64,000 nucleotides of DNA. Source: Chitinophagaceae bacterium. GTDB taxonomy: Bacteria > Bacteroidota > Bacteroidia > Chitinophagales > Chitinophagaceae. Of this stretch, positions 57,001-64,000 are shown piece after piece (position 1 is the first letter of the stretch; each line of letters begins with the position of its first letter). Below the pieces are notes generated by a model. That model was not told where the DNA came from. It did no database searches and saw only the letters and a program-made list of their open reading frames with translations. Both the position numbers and the translations under genes were made by a program. The stretch is from positions 21,008 to 85,007 of the forward strand of contig CANGIT010000014.1 in NCBI GenBank assembly GCA_947454155.1. Reading direction: 5' to 3'.

Positions 57001-60000
57001 GCCGGTTTGATTGAGCGTTACAACATCTGGTGACAACACTCCCACCAATGAACCACCTGAAAGTGTTGCTGTCGTTGTTCCATCATACACTTTATTATTA
57101 CCTGTGGCACCTGTAACCGTCAATGATTTTGCGGTGATGTTTCTGGCGGTAAGTGTGGGCTGTGTAAGGGTATAATTACCCGCATTAGCACCACCTAACG
57201 TAGAAGTTGAAGTAATGGCTTTATTGGTACCCACTGTTTTGGTGGCGAAATTACCGGATGGGTTCAGCGTCACCACATCGGGCGACACCACCCCTACCAA
57301 TGAACCACCTGTTACTGTGGCCGCCACTGTTCCATCGTACACTTTATCTGCAGTGGTAACGCCGGTTGCTGTCAATGCTTTGGCATTGCGGGTATAAGTC
57401 AATGTGGCTGTAGCTGTACACCCGCCGGCATTAGATACCGTAATGGAAATACTGTGTGTTCCTGCAACCGCATTGGCAGCAAGACTCAATATGCCTGTGG
57501 AGGCATTTAAAGAGAAGCCTGTAGGCAAACTGGCCGCACTGTAACCTGTAGCTCCGGTAGCAGTAATTGTATAAGATGTAGCTGTACCGTATGTTGAACT
57601 GGAAGTTTGATTGCTGATTGATGACACTGCATTGATAGTAGCCGTAACCCCCGCTCTGGATGAAGCCAGACATCCTGTTGTAATATTTCTTACCTGAGCA
57701 TAATATGTTGTCGTTGTTGAAATGCTGGGAGTAGTCAGCGTGGTTACTCCAGTGCCACCCGCAACGATGCTGCCACCAGAAGCAGCAGTATACCAGTCGA
57801 TGGTTTCATCAGCACCTGCAACAGCAGATAGATTAACAGAACCCGTACCACATCTTGATGCGTTGGTTACGCCGGAAGGTGCCGATGGCAAAGGATTTAC
57901 CGTTACAATAGCAGTATCGGTTGCTGTACAACCATTGCTGTTGGTAGCAGTCAATGTATAGATGGTTGTTTCCGAAACGCTTACTCCCGTTGGATTTTGC
58001 GAAGAAGAAGTAAAGCCTGCTGGGCTAGACGTCCATGCATATTGCATGGCGGTACCGGCAAGCGTGATATCATCTATTATCCAACCTTCCGATGTTGCGT
58101 TATTCACCATGGTGATTCTTATTCTCACCTGAGAAGCATTGTCCGGCAAATTGATCACCATTTGACCATAACCATCTGTGGTTCTGGCGCCTCCACCCGT
58201 AGGGGCAAATACCGTAGGTGTATTTGTACCATCATAGGTTACAGATGCCACACCGGTACCACTGGTAAAACTCCAGTAGGAATTTGCGGTTGTACCACCA
58301 TTCACCTCTAATTCATCAGAATAGGTAGTACCACCATCCAACGAAATACCCACTCTCACATAATCACTGGCATCTGCACCATTAGTAGTAGATGCAATAG
58401 AGAAGGAGGCCAGATCTATTGTAACTGATTTGGCTGAATATGCCGAAAGACCAGTAATATTGGCGGTAGTCACAGTGGCAGTCCCATTGCTGACCCAGAA
58501 AGCTGTAGACCCTGTATTGACAAATGAAGTAGAAGCCGGGCGATCACCTGTACCCGAAGTTCCGGTTTTTGTAGCACCGCCAGTGTTGGCGTAAGTTACC
58601 GTGCTTCCGGTAGATTCAAAACCTTGAAAAGCTAAAGTACCGGATGTAGCACCGGTAGCACTACCTGTTAAATTGACTGACCCTGATCCACAAATTACAT
58701 TTGCACTGGCCGTTGCTGTAACCGCTCCGGGTAAGGCATTGATGGTTACTGCTTGAGAAGCTGTACTCACACAACCATTGGCATCCGTTACCGTAACGAT
58801 GTATGTACCCGATGTGGTGAATGAATTAGCAGCAGTTGCTGAAGAGGATCCCCCATTCCACGAATAAGATGTACCTCCGCTGGCCGTAAGCGTCACCGAT
58901 CCGCAACCTGTAGCGGTTCCGCTGATGGAAGCCGTAGGCAATGCATTGATGGTTACAGAAGAAGTTGTTGTATACACCGAACATCCTCCTGCAGCAGCTA
59001 CAGTGTAGGTAACCGTATAAGTACCCGCTGTACTCGTGGAGGGATTGATGACACCCGTGGATGAGTTAATGGACAATCCAGCAGTTGAAGAATAAGTTCC
59101 TCCTGTGGTTCCTGTAAGCGTGGGACTGCCTGAAGTGATTGATTTACAAAATGGCGAACCGCTGTAGGAAAGTGAAGCAGCAGGTACTGCTGTAATCGTA
59201 ACATTTGTAGTAGCCGTTTGAGCAACGCAAGCCCCTGTGGCTGCCATGGTATAAGTAACCGTATAGGTACCGGCTGTACTTAAGGAAGGATTGATGGCGC
59301 CTGTGGAAGCATCAATACTTAAACCTGCTGTTGAAGAATAAGTACCACCTGTAGTTCCCGTGCGGGTTACAGCTTGTCCGGTACTAAGTGATTTACAAAA
59401 AGGTGTACCTGCATAAGAAATGGTTGCTGCAGGTTTTGTAGTTGTGGTGATTGTAGCTGTATTATTTGCACTGATCGTGGAGGTACAATTGACACTTCCA
59501 CTGGTTGATACAATTTGAGAAATGGTTATGGTCGTAGAGCCGGCAACGGTCAACGACGAAGTATTAAAACTTCCAGAGCCTGCCGTACTAACCGTCATGG
59601 AAGCGGTAGCATTGGTGGCCGTATTGGAACCCGTCAAACTATAAGTAACGGTATAACTGCCTACAGGCAGCCCCGATGCGCTACCTGTTAATGTGATGGC
59701 CGATGCGCCAGGCAAACAAACGCCCGCTGCAGATACACCGGTGAGACTATAAGTGGGGCAAGTGTAAGTAATGATCACCTGACCATCACCTCCGCTCCCC
59801 CCCAATCTGTCTGTATTACTACCGGCACGTCCACCGGCGCCACCACCACCTAAGTTCGTATTGTTGGCACCGTCGGCTGAAGCAGTTGAGCCTGCAACAC
59901 CTGCGCCGCCGCCTGTAACAGCTAATGCCGCATTGGCACCGGATGCGGGATTTCCATTGCCACCTGTACCTGCACTACCGCCGCCGCCGCCGCCTGAAGC

Positions 60001-60567
60001 ACCACTGGCACCACCGGTACCACCGCCACCGCCATAATAAGAGTACGGTGAAGTAGATCCCACATTACCTGTGGTGAGCGCAGCCGCACCGGAAGCCGTT
60101 GAATTATTGCTACTGGCCAAAGCACCTCCTGCTCCACCTTTGGCTAATATTGTTGAAGTTGTACCAAACCATGAATCACCACCGGCCGGGCCAGCTGTAG
60201 CAGCACCCACACCTCCTGTACCAACAGTAACGGTGTAAGAAGTTCCGGGCACAACGGTTATGGCGTTGTTTCGAACATAACTACCACCTCCTCCGCCGCC
60301 GCCGGCAGAAGTGTTACCTGTAGCACCGCCACCGGCACCACCACCACCCCAGCATTCCACCTTGATGGAAGTGACTCCGGGAGGAGGGGTAAAAGTACCA
60401 CTTGTGGTGAATGTTTGCGGAGTTTGCGACCATGTGGTAATGGACGACAACAGCAAACCCATCCAAAGCAAAATGGCCCCTAATAGTTTAGGCGCTTTCA
60501 TTAAGCTGCGTTTTTTGAATGTTTCTCCGGTCGTTTGGTGTACACCGGAAAATTGCCATGAATTCAT
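51022..60567 (-). CDS. Giant T9SS-exported adhesin, 3181 residues
   Basis: Order of parts: export signal (MKAPKLLGAILLWMGLLLSS from residue 23; an ATG at 60501 is an alternative start); Gly-rich domain (about 50-270); two TGGTYSSTAGLSI bacterial Ig-like units; SYSWNGG PKD-like unit; a jelly-roll-like domain (about 640-790); two YDG domains (KVYDGT) and an MBG-like domain (about 1060-1315); CHU_C-type Ig units with RCGxGTV; thirteen Cys-paired repeats of about 45 residues (about 1925-2517); six PKD-like units (about 2525-3080); and a type A T9SS sorting domain (NPTTSAFNLTLSG to MRVMKF). It would be displayed or released at the outer membrane and bind surfaces or glycans. No enzyme domain is seen. 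The preceding gene upstream is a paralogue. Confidence 0.92.
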   Translation of the reverse strand: MNSWQFSGVHQTTGETFKKRSLMKAPKLLGAILLWMGLLLSSITTWSQTPQTFTTSGTFTPPPGVTSIKVECWGGGGAGGGATGNTSAGGGGGGGSYVRNNAITVVPGTSYTVTVGTGGVGAATAGPAGGDSWFGTTSTILAKGGAGGALASSNNSTASGAAALTTGNVGSTSPYSYYGGGGGTGGASGASGGGGGGSAGTGGNGNPASGANAALAVTGGGAGVAGSTASADGANNTNLGGGGAGGRAGSNTDRLGGSGGDGQVIITYTCPTYSLTGVSAAGVCLPGASAITLTGSASGLPVGSYTVTYSLTGSNTATNATASMTVSTAGSGSFNTSSLTVAGSTTITISQIVSTSGSVNCTSTISANNTATITTTTKPAATISYAGTPFCKSLSTGQAVTRTGTTGGTYSSTAGLSIDASTGAINPSLSTAGTYTVTYTMAATGACVAQTATTNVTITAVPAASLSYSGSPFCKSITSGSPTLTGTTGGTYSSTAGLSINSSTGVINPSTSTAGTYTVTYTVAAAGGCSVYTTTSSVTINALPTASISGTATGCGSVTLTASGGTSYSWNGGSSSATAANSFTTSGTYIVTVTDANGCVSTASQAVTINALPGAVTATASANVICGSGSVNLTGSATGATSGTLAFQGFESTGSTVTYANTGGATKTGTSGTGDRPASTSFVNTGSTAFWVSNGTATVTTANITGLSAYSAKSVTIDLASFSIASTTNGADASDYVRVGISLDGGTTYSDELEVNGGTTANSYWSFTSGTGVASVTYDGTNTPTVFAPTGGGARTTDGYGQMVINLPDNASQVRIRITMVNNATSEGWIIDDITLAGTAMQYAWTSSPAGFTSSSQNPTGVSVSETTIYTLTATNSNGCTATDTAIVTVNPLPSAPSGVTNASRCGTGSVNLSAVAGADETIDWYTAASGGSIVAGGTGVTTLTTPSISTTTTYYAQVRNITTGCLASSRAGVTATINAVSSISNQTSSSTYGTATSYTITATGATGYSAASLPTGFSLNASTGILSLAANAVAGTHSISITVSNAGGCTATATLTYTRNAKALTATGVTTADKVYDGTVAATVTGGSLVGVVSPDVVTLNPSGNFATKTVGTNKAITSTSTLGGANAGNYTLTQPTLTARNITAKSLTVTGATGNNKVYDGTTTATLSGGSLVGVLSPDVVTLNQTGTFASKNVGNGITITSTCSLSGTDAGNYSLTQPTGLTANITQSALTVTANNLTKCFGNTYTFAGTAFTSSGLGSGDVITSVSFASDGADIFADLGTYAIVPSGATGASFSASNYSITYVNGTMTVVDVPTITQDPSTTSQTICQNAAATSFSIAATAGSGTISGYQWYNNSIANNFGGTPVAGATSSTITPSTAVGGTLYYYCVVTNSNGCTMTSNVSGAVVVNALPTAVTVSGGGTFCNNTLLNASNGSSGTIYYQGTTSGGTSTATPSTVQQVSQDGTYYFRAQSALGCWGAEGSAAVIFRAPIVSNVEICQGSLGSALTTSFSCPTTTGITAGDNDATAGTGTGWTTPGNIAGAGTASVSVAANATTNNLQGSGYGFAIPSYATITGITVTISRSSSSTSTTTNLRDNVVSLVKGGTVQATNRASATQWSNTTLANATYGGAADLWGSSWTPADINASNFGVVMSVTNLSTTTARTATVDFIRVTVTYTTTGTLSWYTASSGGSAIATGSSLNPVGVAGSGIINTNTPGTVSYYVECSLNPNCRGAGNFIINALPAAPSAGNASRCGTGTVAISATPGIGEIIDWYAAASGGSALSTGSNSFTTPSLSATTTYYAQARNLAKGCVSATRTAVTATINAIPAAPVAVNASRCGAGTVNLSVSAVSGITFDWYASASGGTALFTGSNSFTTPSLSATTTYYAEARNATTGCISASRTAVTATVKIPTSSTSSATACDTYSWNGNTYTASGTYTYTTTNSVGCDSVATLNLTIKRSSTSMTAIAACDSYSWNGTIYTASGTYTYTTTNSVSCDSVATLNLTITESTADSHSVSACDSYTWSENGVTYTQSGTYSVVTGCHTEVLNLTITASSSHSTTISACDSYTWSVNGQTYTQSGTYTDVNACHTEALVLTINASTGNTTTASVCDSYTWSVNGQTYTQSGTYTSVSGCHTETLQLTITASTTHTNAVTAADQYTWAENNTTYTASGTYTAVTGCHTEVLNLTIVASTNDTTVVAACDAYTWSQNGQTYTSTGIYSHVVGFTTHYLNLTITASTSHSATVSACDSYIWSVNGQTYTESGIYTDVDGCHTEILNLTITPSSSNSVSVSACDSYTWAANGETYTQSGTYTAVNGCNTATLHLTVTSSTTHSNSASACDSYTWSENGQTYTESGIYTAVTGCHTEVLNLTIISSSSNTTVVNACDSYIWSLNGQTYTASGTYTNVDGCHTEILQLTIVTTLNDELTITACDSYVWEMNGSTYTQSGTYNAVVGCHTQVLNLTINNSTHNVLTQVSCGSFAWNGNTYTASGTYVYEYNNASACASADTLHLTINPIPTVPGTVTGTSEVCSLIGSTTPSVYNTTGVNDAVSYQWTMPTGATLVSGQGTTSVTVTFSSALAATNQRIQVASVSDQGCLSATSSIVLSKTIPNIPAAIIGQTNVCPVMGLDSTLTYSVAAVTNADSYLWEVPVGGVIVSGQGTTSVQVKFTPAFTSGSMKVTAMAACGNRAARTLSLTKLLPSSPVAILGPTSACAYIGTNVQATYSIAPVANATSYLWTVPNNVTLVSGQGTTSIVVTFSGSYTTSTFKVRSVNNCFSTGDRQLSVTAATFSAPGTITGPTNACPYINSQDAVATYKIRKVANVSSYIWTVPAGVTIVSHPAGLGANDTVINVSFNSNFVYGSQILVQSAGCGASAARSLTINGVIPSSPGIISGPVNACEFMVSANNPNGNIASYTIRKVTGASQYIWAAPAGATIISHPAGTGENDTTINVKFEGSFSSGLVSVRSYNACGSSAQRTLSISRLNPATPSQFDVTQTSACPNRVYIYTLPSMPSNATSVLWTVPYGATIISGQGTTSISVAYPPTTVGGQVTAQSFNNCSSSSLRTLNIKLAACPSSFAGNATVTGKTSEAVAEPINASIAPNPTTSAFNLTLSGLHAAKEKVSVKVMDVQGRILKTFSMMPNDRLNFGNELKAGSYLVEVIQGNQVKTMRVMKF
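53010..54800 (-). repeat. Thirteen tandem Cys-paired repeats inside the adhesin gene
   Basis: Each unit of about 130-145 bases encodes ACDSYTW, an NGQTYT turn, SGTYT, then GCHTEVLNLTI. Copies are diverged in DNA, so the array is old. Copy six has lost the first Cys and copy seven the second. Confidence 0.85.
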
Positions 60568-61054
60568 AGTTTTTAATTTGAGGTAAGGAAAAAGTCTTTA
60601 TTTATTATTAACTGGTAGAATCCTAAGATTTTACCCGACGATTTTCAATTCTCTTTTTTTCATCTGCCCAAAATTCCTCAATGGAACTAGACAAAGAACA
60701 TAAACGACAATTGTTATTGTTTATTATTGATTTTCATCATTTTATTTTGGGAATGCTATTGTTTCCAAAGCATAAAATCAAAACATTTTGAGCCACACAA
60801 CTCACACAGGCTTTAATATATGGCCTGTATTTAGATGAATATCAATAACTTAAGCAAATAGAATTTCGGATAGGGATCTACAGAGAGAAGCCGTTTTGCA
60901 GAACTTTCATTAGGGCCGGACACACCTCTTGCGTAGATTAGAGGATAAAAATAGATAGCGGTTTTTTGAAATGCAAATGAATTGCAAAATATTTTTTTTA
61001 ATAGCTTCAAGAACCTGCCTAGCCCCTTCCCCATAGAGAATATTTATGTAACCT
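60568..61054. other. AT-rich gap upstream of the first adhesin
   Basis: 487 bases with no supported gene. It must hold the adhesin promoter, but I see no exact TAnnTTTG on the minus strand (TATGCTTTG near 60770 is one base too long). A 6-bp stem ACAGGC/GCCTGT lies near 60808-60832. Short open frames lack conserved features. Confidence 0.5.
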
Positions 61055-61215
61055 CCAGTATCCAGTATCCAATATCCAATATCCAATATCCAGTATCCAG
61101 TATCCAGTATCCAATATCCAGTATCCAATATCCAGTATCCAATATCCAGTATCCAGTATCCAATATCCAGTATCCAGTATCCAGTATCCAGTATCCAATA
61201 TCCAGCATCCAGCAC
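61055..61215. repeat. 7-bp-period array (CCARYAT)23
   Basis: Twenty-three exact heptamers, CCAGTAT, CCAATAT or CCAGCAT, ending in CCAGCAC as the 17.8-kb array does, and in the same orientation. It lies between the terminator of the upstream adhesin and the start region of the next. Confidence 0.95.
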
Positions 61216-61245
61216 CAAATACACAATTTGCCACATAAAAAGAAG

Positions 61246-61273
61246 CCTGCCCCAATTAAGGAACAGGCTTCTT
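61246..61273 (-). terminator. Terminator of the second adhesin gene
   Basis: Minus strand GAAGCCTG ... CAGGCTTC stem with inner pairs and a TTTTTATG tail, 55 bases after the stop at 61328. The loop side CTGTTCCTTAA..GGGGCAG matches the terminator at 50966-50995. Confidence 0.85.
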
Positions 61274-61327
61274 TCATTATCATTAAACGAAAATCAATCC
61301 CGCTTAAGTATTCAATTCTGGATGAAA

Positions 61328-64000
61328 CTAGAACTTCACTACCCTTTTCACCACTTTTTCATTACCAACAACAATCTCTACCCAATAATTACCGGGATAC
61401 AAATCACTGCCGAAAGTAAAGCGAGAGGCCGGACTGAAATTGTAAGTTTTCACCACAACACCTCTTGCATCCATCACCCTTACTTTAATTTTCTCCTTGG
61501 CATTGACACCATTTTTGATGCTGAATGAAAATGAGGTAGTGGTTGGATTGGGCGACAAAATAGCGTCATTCAAAACAACCGATTCCTCTGTTTTCAGCGT
61601 GGTTGCACCACCTGAAGCAAATGAAGCAGCGCATGCAGGGAGCTTGATATTCAATACCCTGAGCGAACTACTTGAACAATTATTAAAGGACTGGGCGGTC
61701 ACTTGTCCGCCGATTGAAGATGACGGATAGAATACTGTCAGCATTGTTGTGGAGTCTCCGGAAACAATCACTGCTCCGGCAGGAACTGTCCATTTTACAA
61801 AAGTGGCATTGGATGGCATGGCCGCCAAGGTATAGGTGTACACTCTGTTAGGACAAGCCGAAGTTTGTACCACATCAAATATGCCCGGAGTAGCAGGATT
61901 CAATCTTGAAATGGTCAATGACCTGTCGCTGCTGGTACCGCATGCATTGGAAGAATTCACCTTCAACACACCGCTAAGGAATGCGCTGCTGTATTTCACC
62001 TGCACAACAGTATCATTGGCTCCCGTTCCGGCAGGATGCCCAATGATTGTGGCACTAACAGGCGCCACCCAGTTGTATCCGGTTGCAGACGCTACTTTGC
62101 GTATGGTATAGGTAGCGATATTGCCGTTGGGTCTTGTTGGTGATTCCATGAATTCACAAGCATTTGTTGGCCCAGCGATAACACCAGGCGTGGAAGGTAA
62201 GGTGCCTCCTATTGAAATTGTTCTGGCCGTGCTGGTTCCGCAACCTGTAGTTTGAACAGAGATGAAAGAACCTACAACAAAGCTGGTGCTGAATGACACC
62301 TGAATGATGGTATCATTTACACCGGCACCTGCAGGATGAGAAACTACAGTAACACCCGCAGGAACTGTCCACAGATAAGCAGGCGCATTGGCTACTTTTC
62401 TGATTGTGTATACCGCTACCGCATCGCTACTGATATAAGGACATGCATTGGTGGGTCCCGAAATTGGGCCTGGCGCACTGAAGGTAGATCCGCTGATGGC
62501 CAGTGTTCTGTCGCCGGAATTTCCGCAATTGGCCACAGACCTTACTTTCAATGAAGCTGTAGCGAAGCCCTGGCTAAAGGTAACCACCAAAGTTGTGGTA
62601 CCCTGACCGCTCACTACGTTCATGCCGGCAGGTACCGTCCACAAATAGGATGTGGCGTTGGCTACAGGAGCAATAGAATAACTCACCTGAGTATTCACCC
62701 CAATGTAAGCACATGCACTGATTGGGCCAGTGATGGCCACCGGTACGGTGGGCACCAATTTAGTCAAGGTAAGTGAGCGCGCTGCTCTGTTTCCGCAGTT
62801 TGATTGCGCTGTAACCGTAACACTTCCGGATGCAAAAGTTGCAAAACTAACAGAAATGGTTCTGGTTCCTTGTCCACTTACAATAGTTCCTCCGGCAGGT
62901 ACCGTCCAAAGATAATTGGAAGCACCTCCTATTGAATCGCAGCTGTACACTGCGTTGGTAGCCTGGCCGATATAAGTACAAATATTGGTAGGCCCTGTGA
63001 TGGCCGTAGGAATAGCCGGAATGGTTTTAGTTAAGGTGATATTCACTGCCGATCCTGTACAGCCTTGTGCAGAAACAGGTGTGGCGGTGATACGTTGGTT
63101 GGTTGCAGCCAATGTGTTATCAAATGTAACAGTGATGCTGTTTGATCCCTGTCCACTTACAATGGTAACGCCAGTAGGCACTACCCAATTGTAATTACTT
63201 ACACCCGCAACCGAAGCCACGCTATAAGTAGAAGGAGTTGTAGAGCCAATCAAAGAACAAACTTCAATTGGGCCCGTAATGCTTCCCAGAGAAGGAATGG
63301 CGTTGATAGTCAAACTTAGGTTGATGATTGAATCGCAACCTGACGCACCGGTAAAGGTTTGACTGTAAGTACCTGAAGCCGTATAAGTATTTCCATACCA
63401 TACATAACTTCCGCAAGCAGTGGCAGAAACTGATGTGGTGCTGCCCGGCAAGATGGTCAAATGCAAGGTAACTACTGAATCGCAGCCCGCAACAGTGCTT
63501 AAAGTAGCGGTGTAATCACCACTGGCGGTATACGTATTGCCATTCCAAGAATAGCTGTTACAATTGGACGCGCTGAATTCAGTACTGGCCGGACTATTGA
63601 TGGTCAGATATAGCACATCAGATGAAGCGCAACCCGATGCGTTGGTGTAATTGTATACATAAGTACCAGAAGCTGTATAAATACTTCCATTCCAGTCGAA
63701 GCTGCCACAAGCGGTTTGACTTTCGCTATTATGTGTACCATTGTTGATGGTCAGATGCAGCGTATCTACCGATGCGCAGCCATTACCATTGGTATAACTG
63801 TAAGTATAATCACCGCTTACAGTGTAGGCAGTGCTATGCCATGTATACGTTTCACAAGCAGTTTGCGATTCAATGTTGTGCGTACCATTGATGATGGTCA
63901 GATGCAGCGTATCTACCGATGCGCAGCCATTACCATTGGTATAGCTGTAAGTGTAATCACCGCTTACAGTGTAGGCAGTGCTATGCCATGTATACGTTTC
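61328..64000 (-). CDS. Second giant T9SS adhesin, C-terminal 890 residues (cut by window edge)
   Basis: The frame is open to base 64000, so the GTG at 63616 is not the true start. From the edge: five Cys-paired repeats (ETYTWHSTAYTVSGDYTYSY twice, then CGSFDWNG, CNSYSWNG and CGSYVWYG types), six PKD-like units (SITGPIEVCSLIG through TSACPNRVYTYT), and a type A T9SS sorting domain (NPTTTSFSFSI, KVRVMDARGVVVKTY, ending VVKRVVKF). The six-unit block and sorting domain match those of the downstream adhesin unit by unit, so the two genes are tandem paralogues. The function is probably surface attachment. The missing N-terminus may hold a different binding head. Confidence 0.9.
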   Translation of the reverse strand, partial: ETYTWHSTAYTVSGDYTYSYTNGNGCASVDTLHLTIINGTHNIESQTACETYTWHSTAYTVSGDYTYSYTNGNGCASVDTLHLTINNGTHNSESQTACGSFDWNGSIYTASGTYVYNYTNASGCASSDVLYLTINSPASTEFSASNCNSYSWNGNTYTASGDYTATLSTVAGCDSVVTLHLTILPGSTTSVSATACGSYVWYGNTYTASGTYSQTFTGASGCDSIINLSLTINAIPSLGSITGPIEVCSLIGSTTPSTYSVASVAGVSNYNWVVPTGVTIVSGQGSNSITVTFDNTLAATNQRITATPVSAQGCTGSAVNITLTKTIPAIPTAITGPTNICTYIGQATNAVYSCDSIGGASNYLWTVPAGGTIVSGQGTRTISVSFATFASGSVTVTAQSNCGNRAARSLTLTKLVPTVPVAITGPISACAYIGVNTQVSYSIAPVANATSYLWTVPAGMNVVSGQGTTTLVVTFSQGFATASLKVRSVANCGNSGDRTLAISGSTFSAPGPISGPTNACPYISSDAVAVYTIRKVANAPAYLWTVPAGVTVVSHPAGAGVNDTIIQVSFSTSFVVGSFISVQTTGCGTSTARTISIGGTLPSTPGVIAGPTNACEFMESPTRPNGNIATYTIRKVASATGYNWVAPVSATIIGHPAGTGANDTVVQVKYSSAFLSGVLKVNSSNACGTSSDRSLTISRLNPATPGIFDVVQTSACPNRVYTYTLAAMPSNATFVKWTVPAGAVIVSGDSTTMLTVFYPSSSIGGQVTAQSFNNCSSSSLRVLNIKLPACAASFASGGATTLKTEESVVLNDAILSPNPTTTSFSFSIKNGVNAKEKIKVRVMDARGVVVKTYNFSPASRFTFGSDLYPGNYWVEIVVGNEKVVKRVVKF
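63746..64000 (-). repeat. Near-identical 147-bp tandem repeat in the second adhesin gene
   Basis: The unit starting with GATGGTCAGATGCAGCG at 63746 recurs at 63893 with only a few changes and runs to the edge. It encodes 49 residues. Such identity, unlike the diverged repeats in the other adhesin, marks recent duplication. Confidence 0.9.

Noticed and set aside
60910..61283. Three overlapping open frames with GYWILDT repeats
   Set aside because: They are translations of the stop-free 7-bp array in all three frames, without start context or flanking coding signal. The same applies to 17721-17918.
63616..63616. GTG at 63616 as the start of the second adhesin
   Set aside because: The frame upstream continues with the same Cys-paired repeats to the window edge, so the start lies outside.

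Overview
The window is a chromosomal segment of a member of the Bacteroidota, most likely a Chitinophagaceae-type organism (family placement is inference). The signs are the -7 promoter element TAnnTTTG in front of several genes, the gene order rpmB-rpmG-DUF4295-ftsY, a mitochondrial-type citrate synthase, a DUF2723 membrane protein, an SPFH-free envelope gene set typical of the phylum, a GH92 mannosidase, and giant surface proteins that end in a type IX secretion (T9SS) sorting domain. No phage, plasmid, insertion sequence or CRISPR locus was found.

Layout. 0-6 kb: start of a GH92 mannosidase, ssb, a LexA-like XRE/S24 repressor with a clear operator-promoter, a small membrane protein with surE, ftsY, DUF4295, rpmG and rpmB. 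6-16 kb: OsmC protein, DMT transporter, DUF2723 protein, the murB-priA-plsC operon, rplU-rpmA and a histone-H1-like lysine/alanine/proline protein. 16-30 kb: PolX-like PHP protein with a degenerate polymerase site, a 12-TM NtrY-like histidine kinase behind mazG, an envelope cluster (RlpA-like protein, L,D-transpeptidase lipoprotein, VanX-like dipeptidase, lpxB), small membrane proteins, a LOG-like protein and an aldo/keto reductase. 30-35 kb: an AT-rich lipoprotein, tRNA-Ala(GGC), gltA, an LptF/LptG permease, a BaiN/HI0933-type flavoprotein with no visible start codon, and a 47-bp tandem array. 35-47.6 kb: the S10-spc ribosomal cluster rpsJ to secY plus map, all on the minus strand. 48-51 kb: guaA and a periplasmic-binding-like protein. 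51-64 kb: two paralogous giant T9SS adhesins, the second running off the window.

The genes are mostly housekeeping: translation, protein targeting (FtsY, SecY), cell wall and lipid A synthesis, nucleotide hygiene, and surface display. What stands out is between the genes. Five arrays have a 7-bp period, two have a 9-bp period and are built as in-phase inverted arms, and one has a 47-bp period with a CCCC/GGGG hairpin. Two of these arrays sit exactly at the two ends of the ribosomal cluster, where the usual flanking genes (fusA side and infA/rpoA side) are missing. The other strong observation is a compact S24-repressor control region in which two CTAA-N5-TTAG palindromes bracket a TATGTTTG -7 box. 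All assignments come from reading the sequence; no database search was possible.
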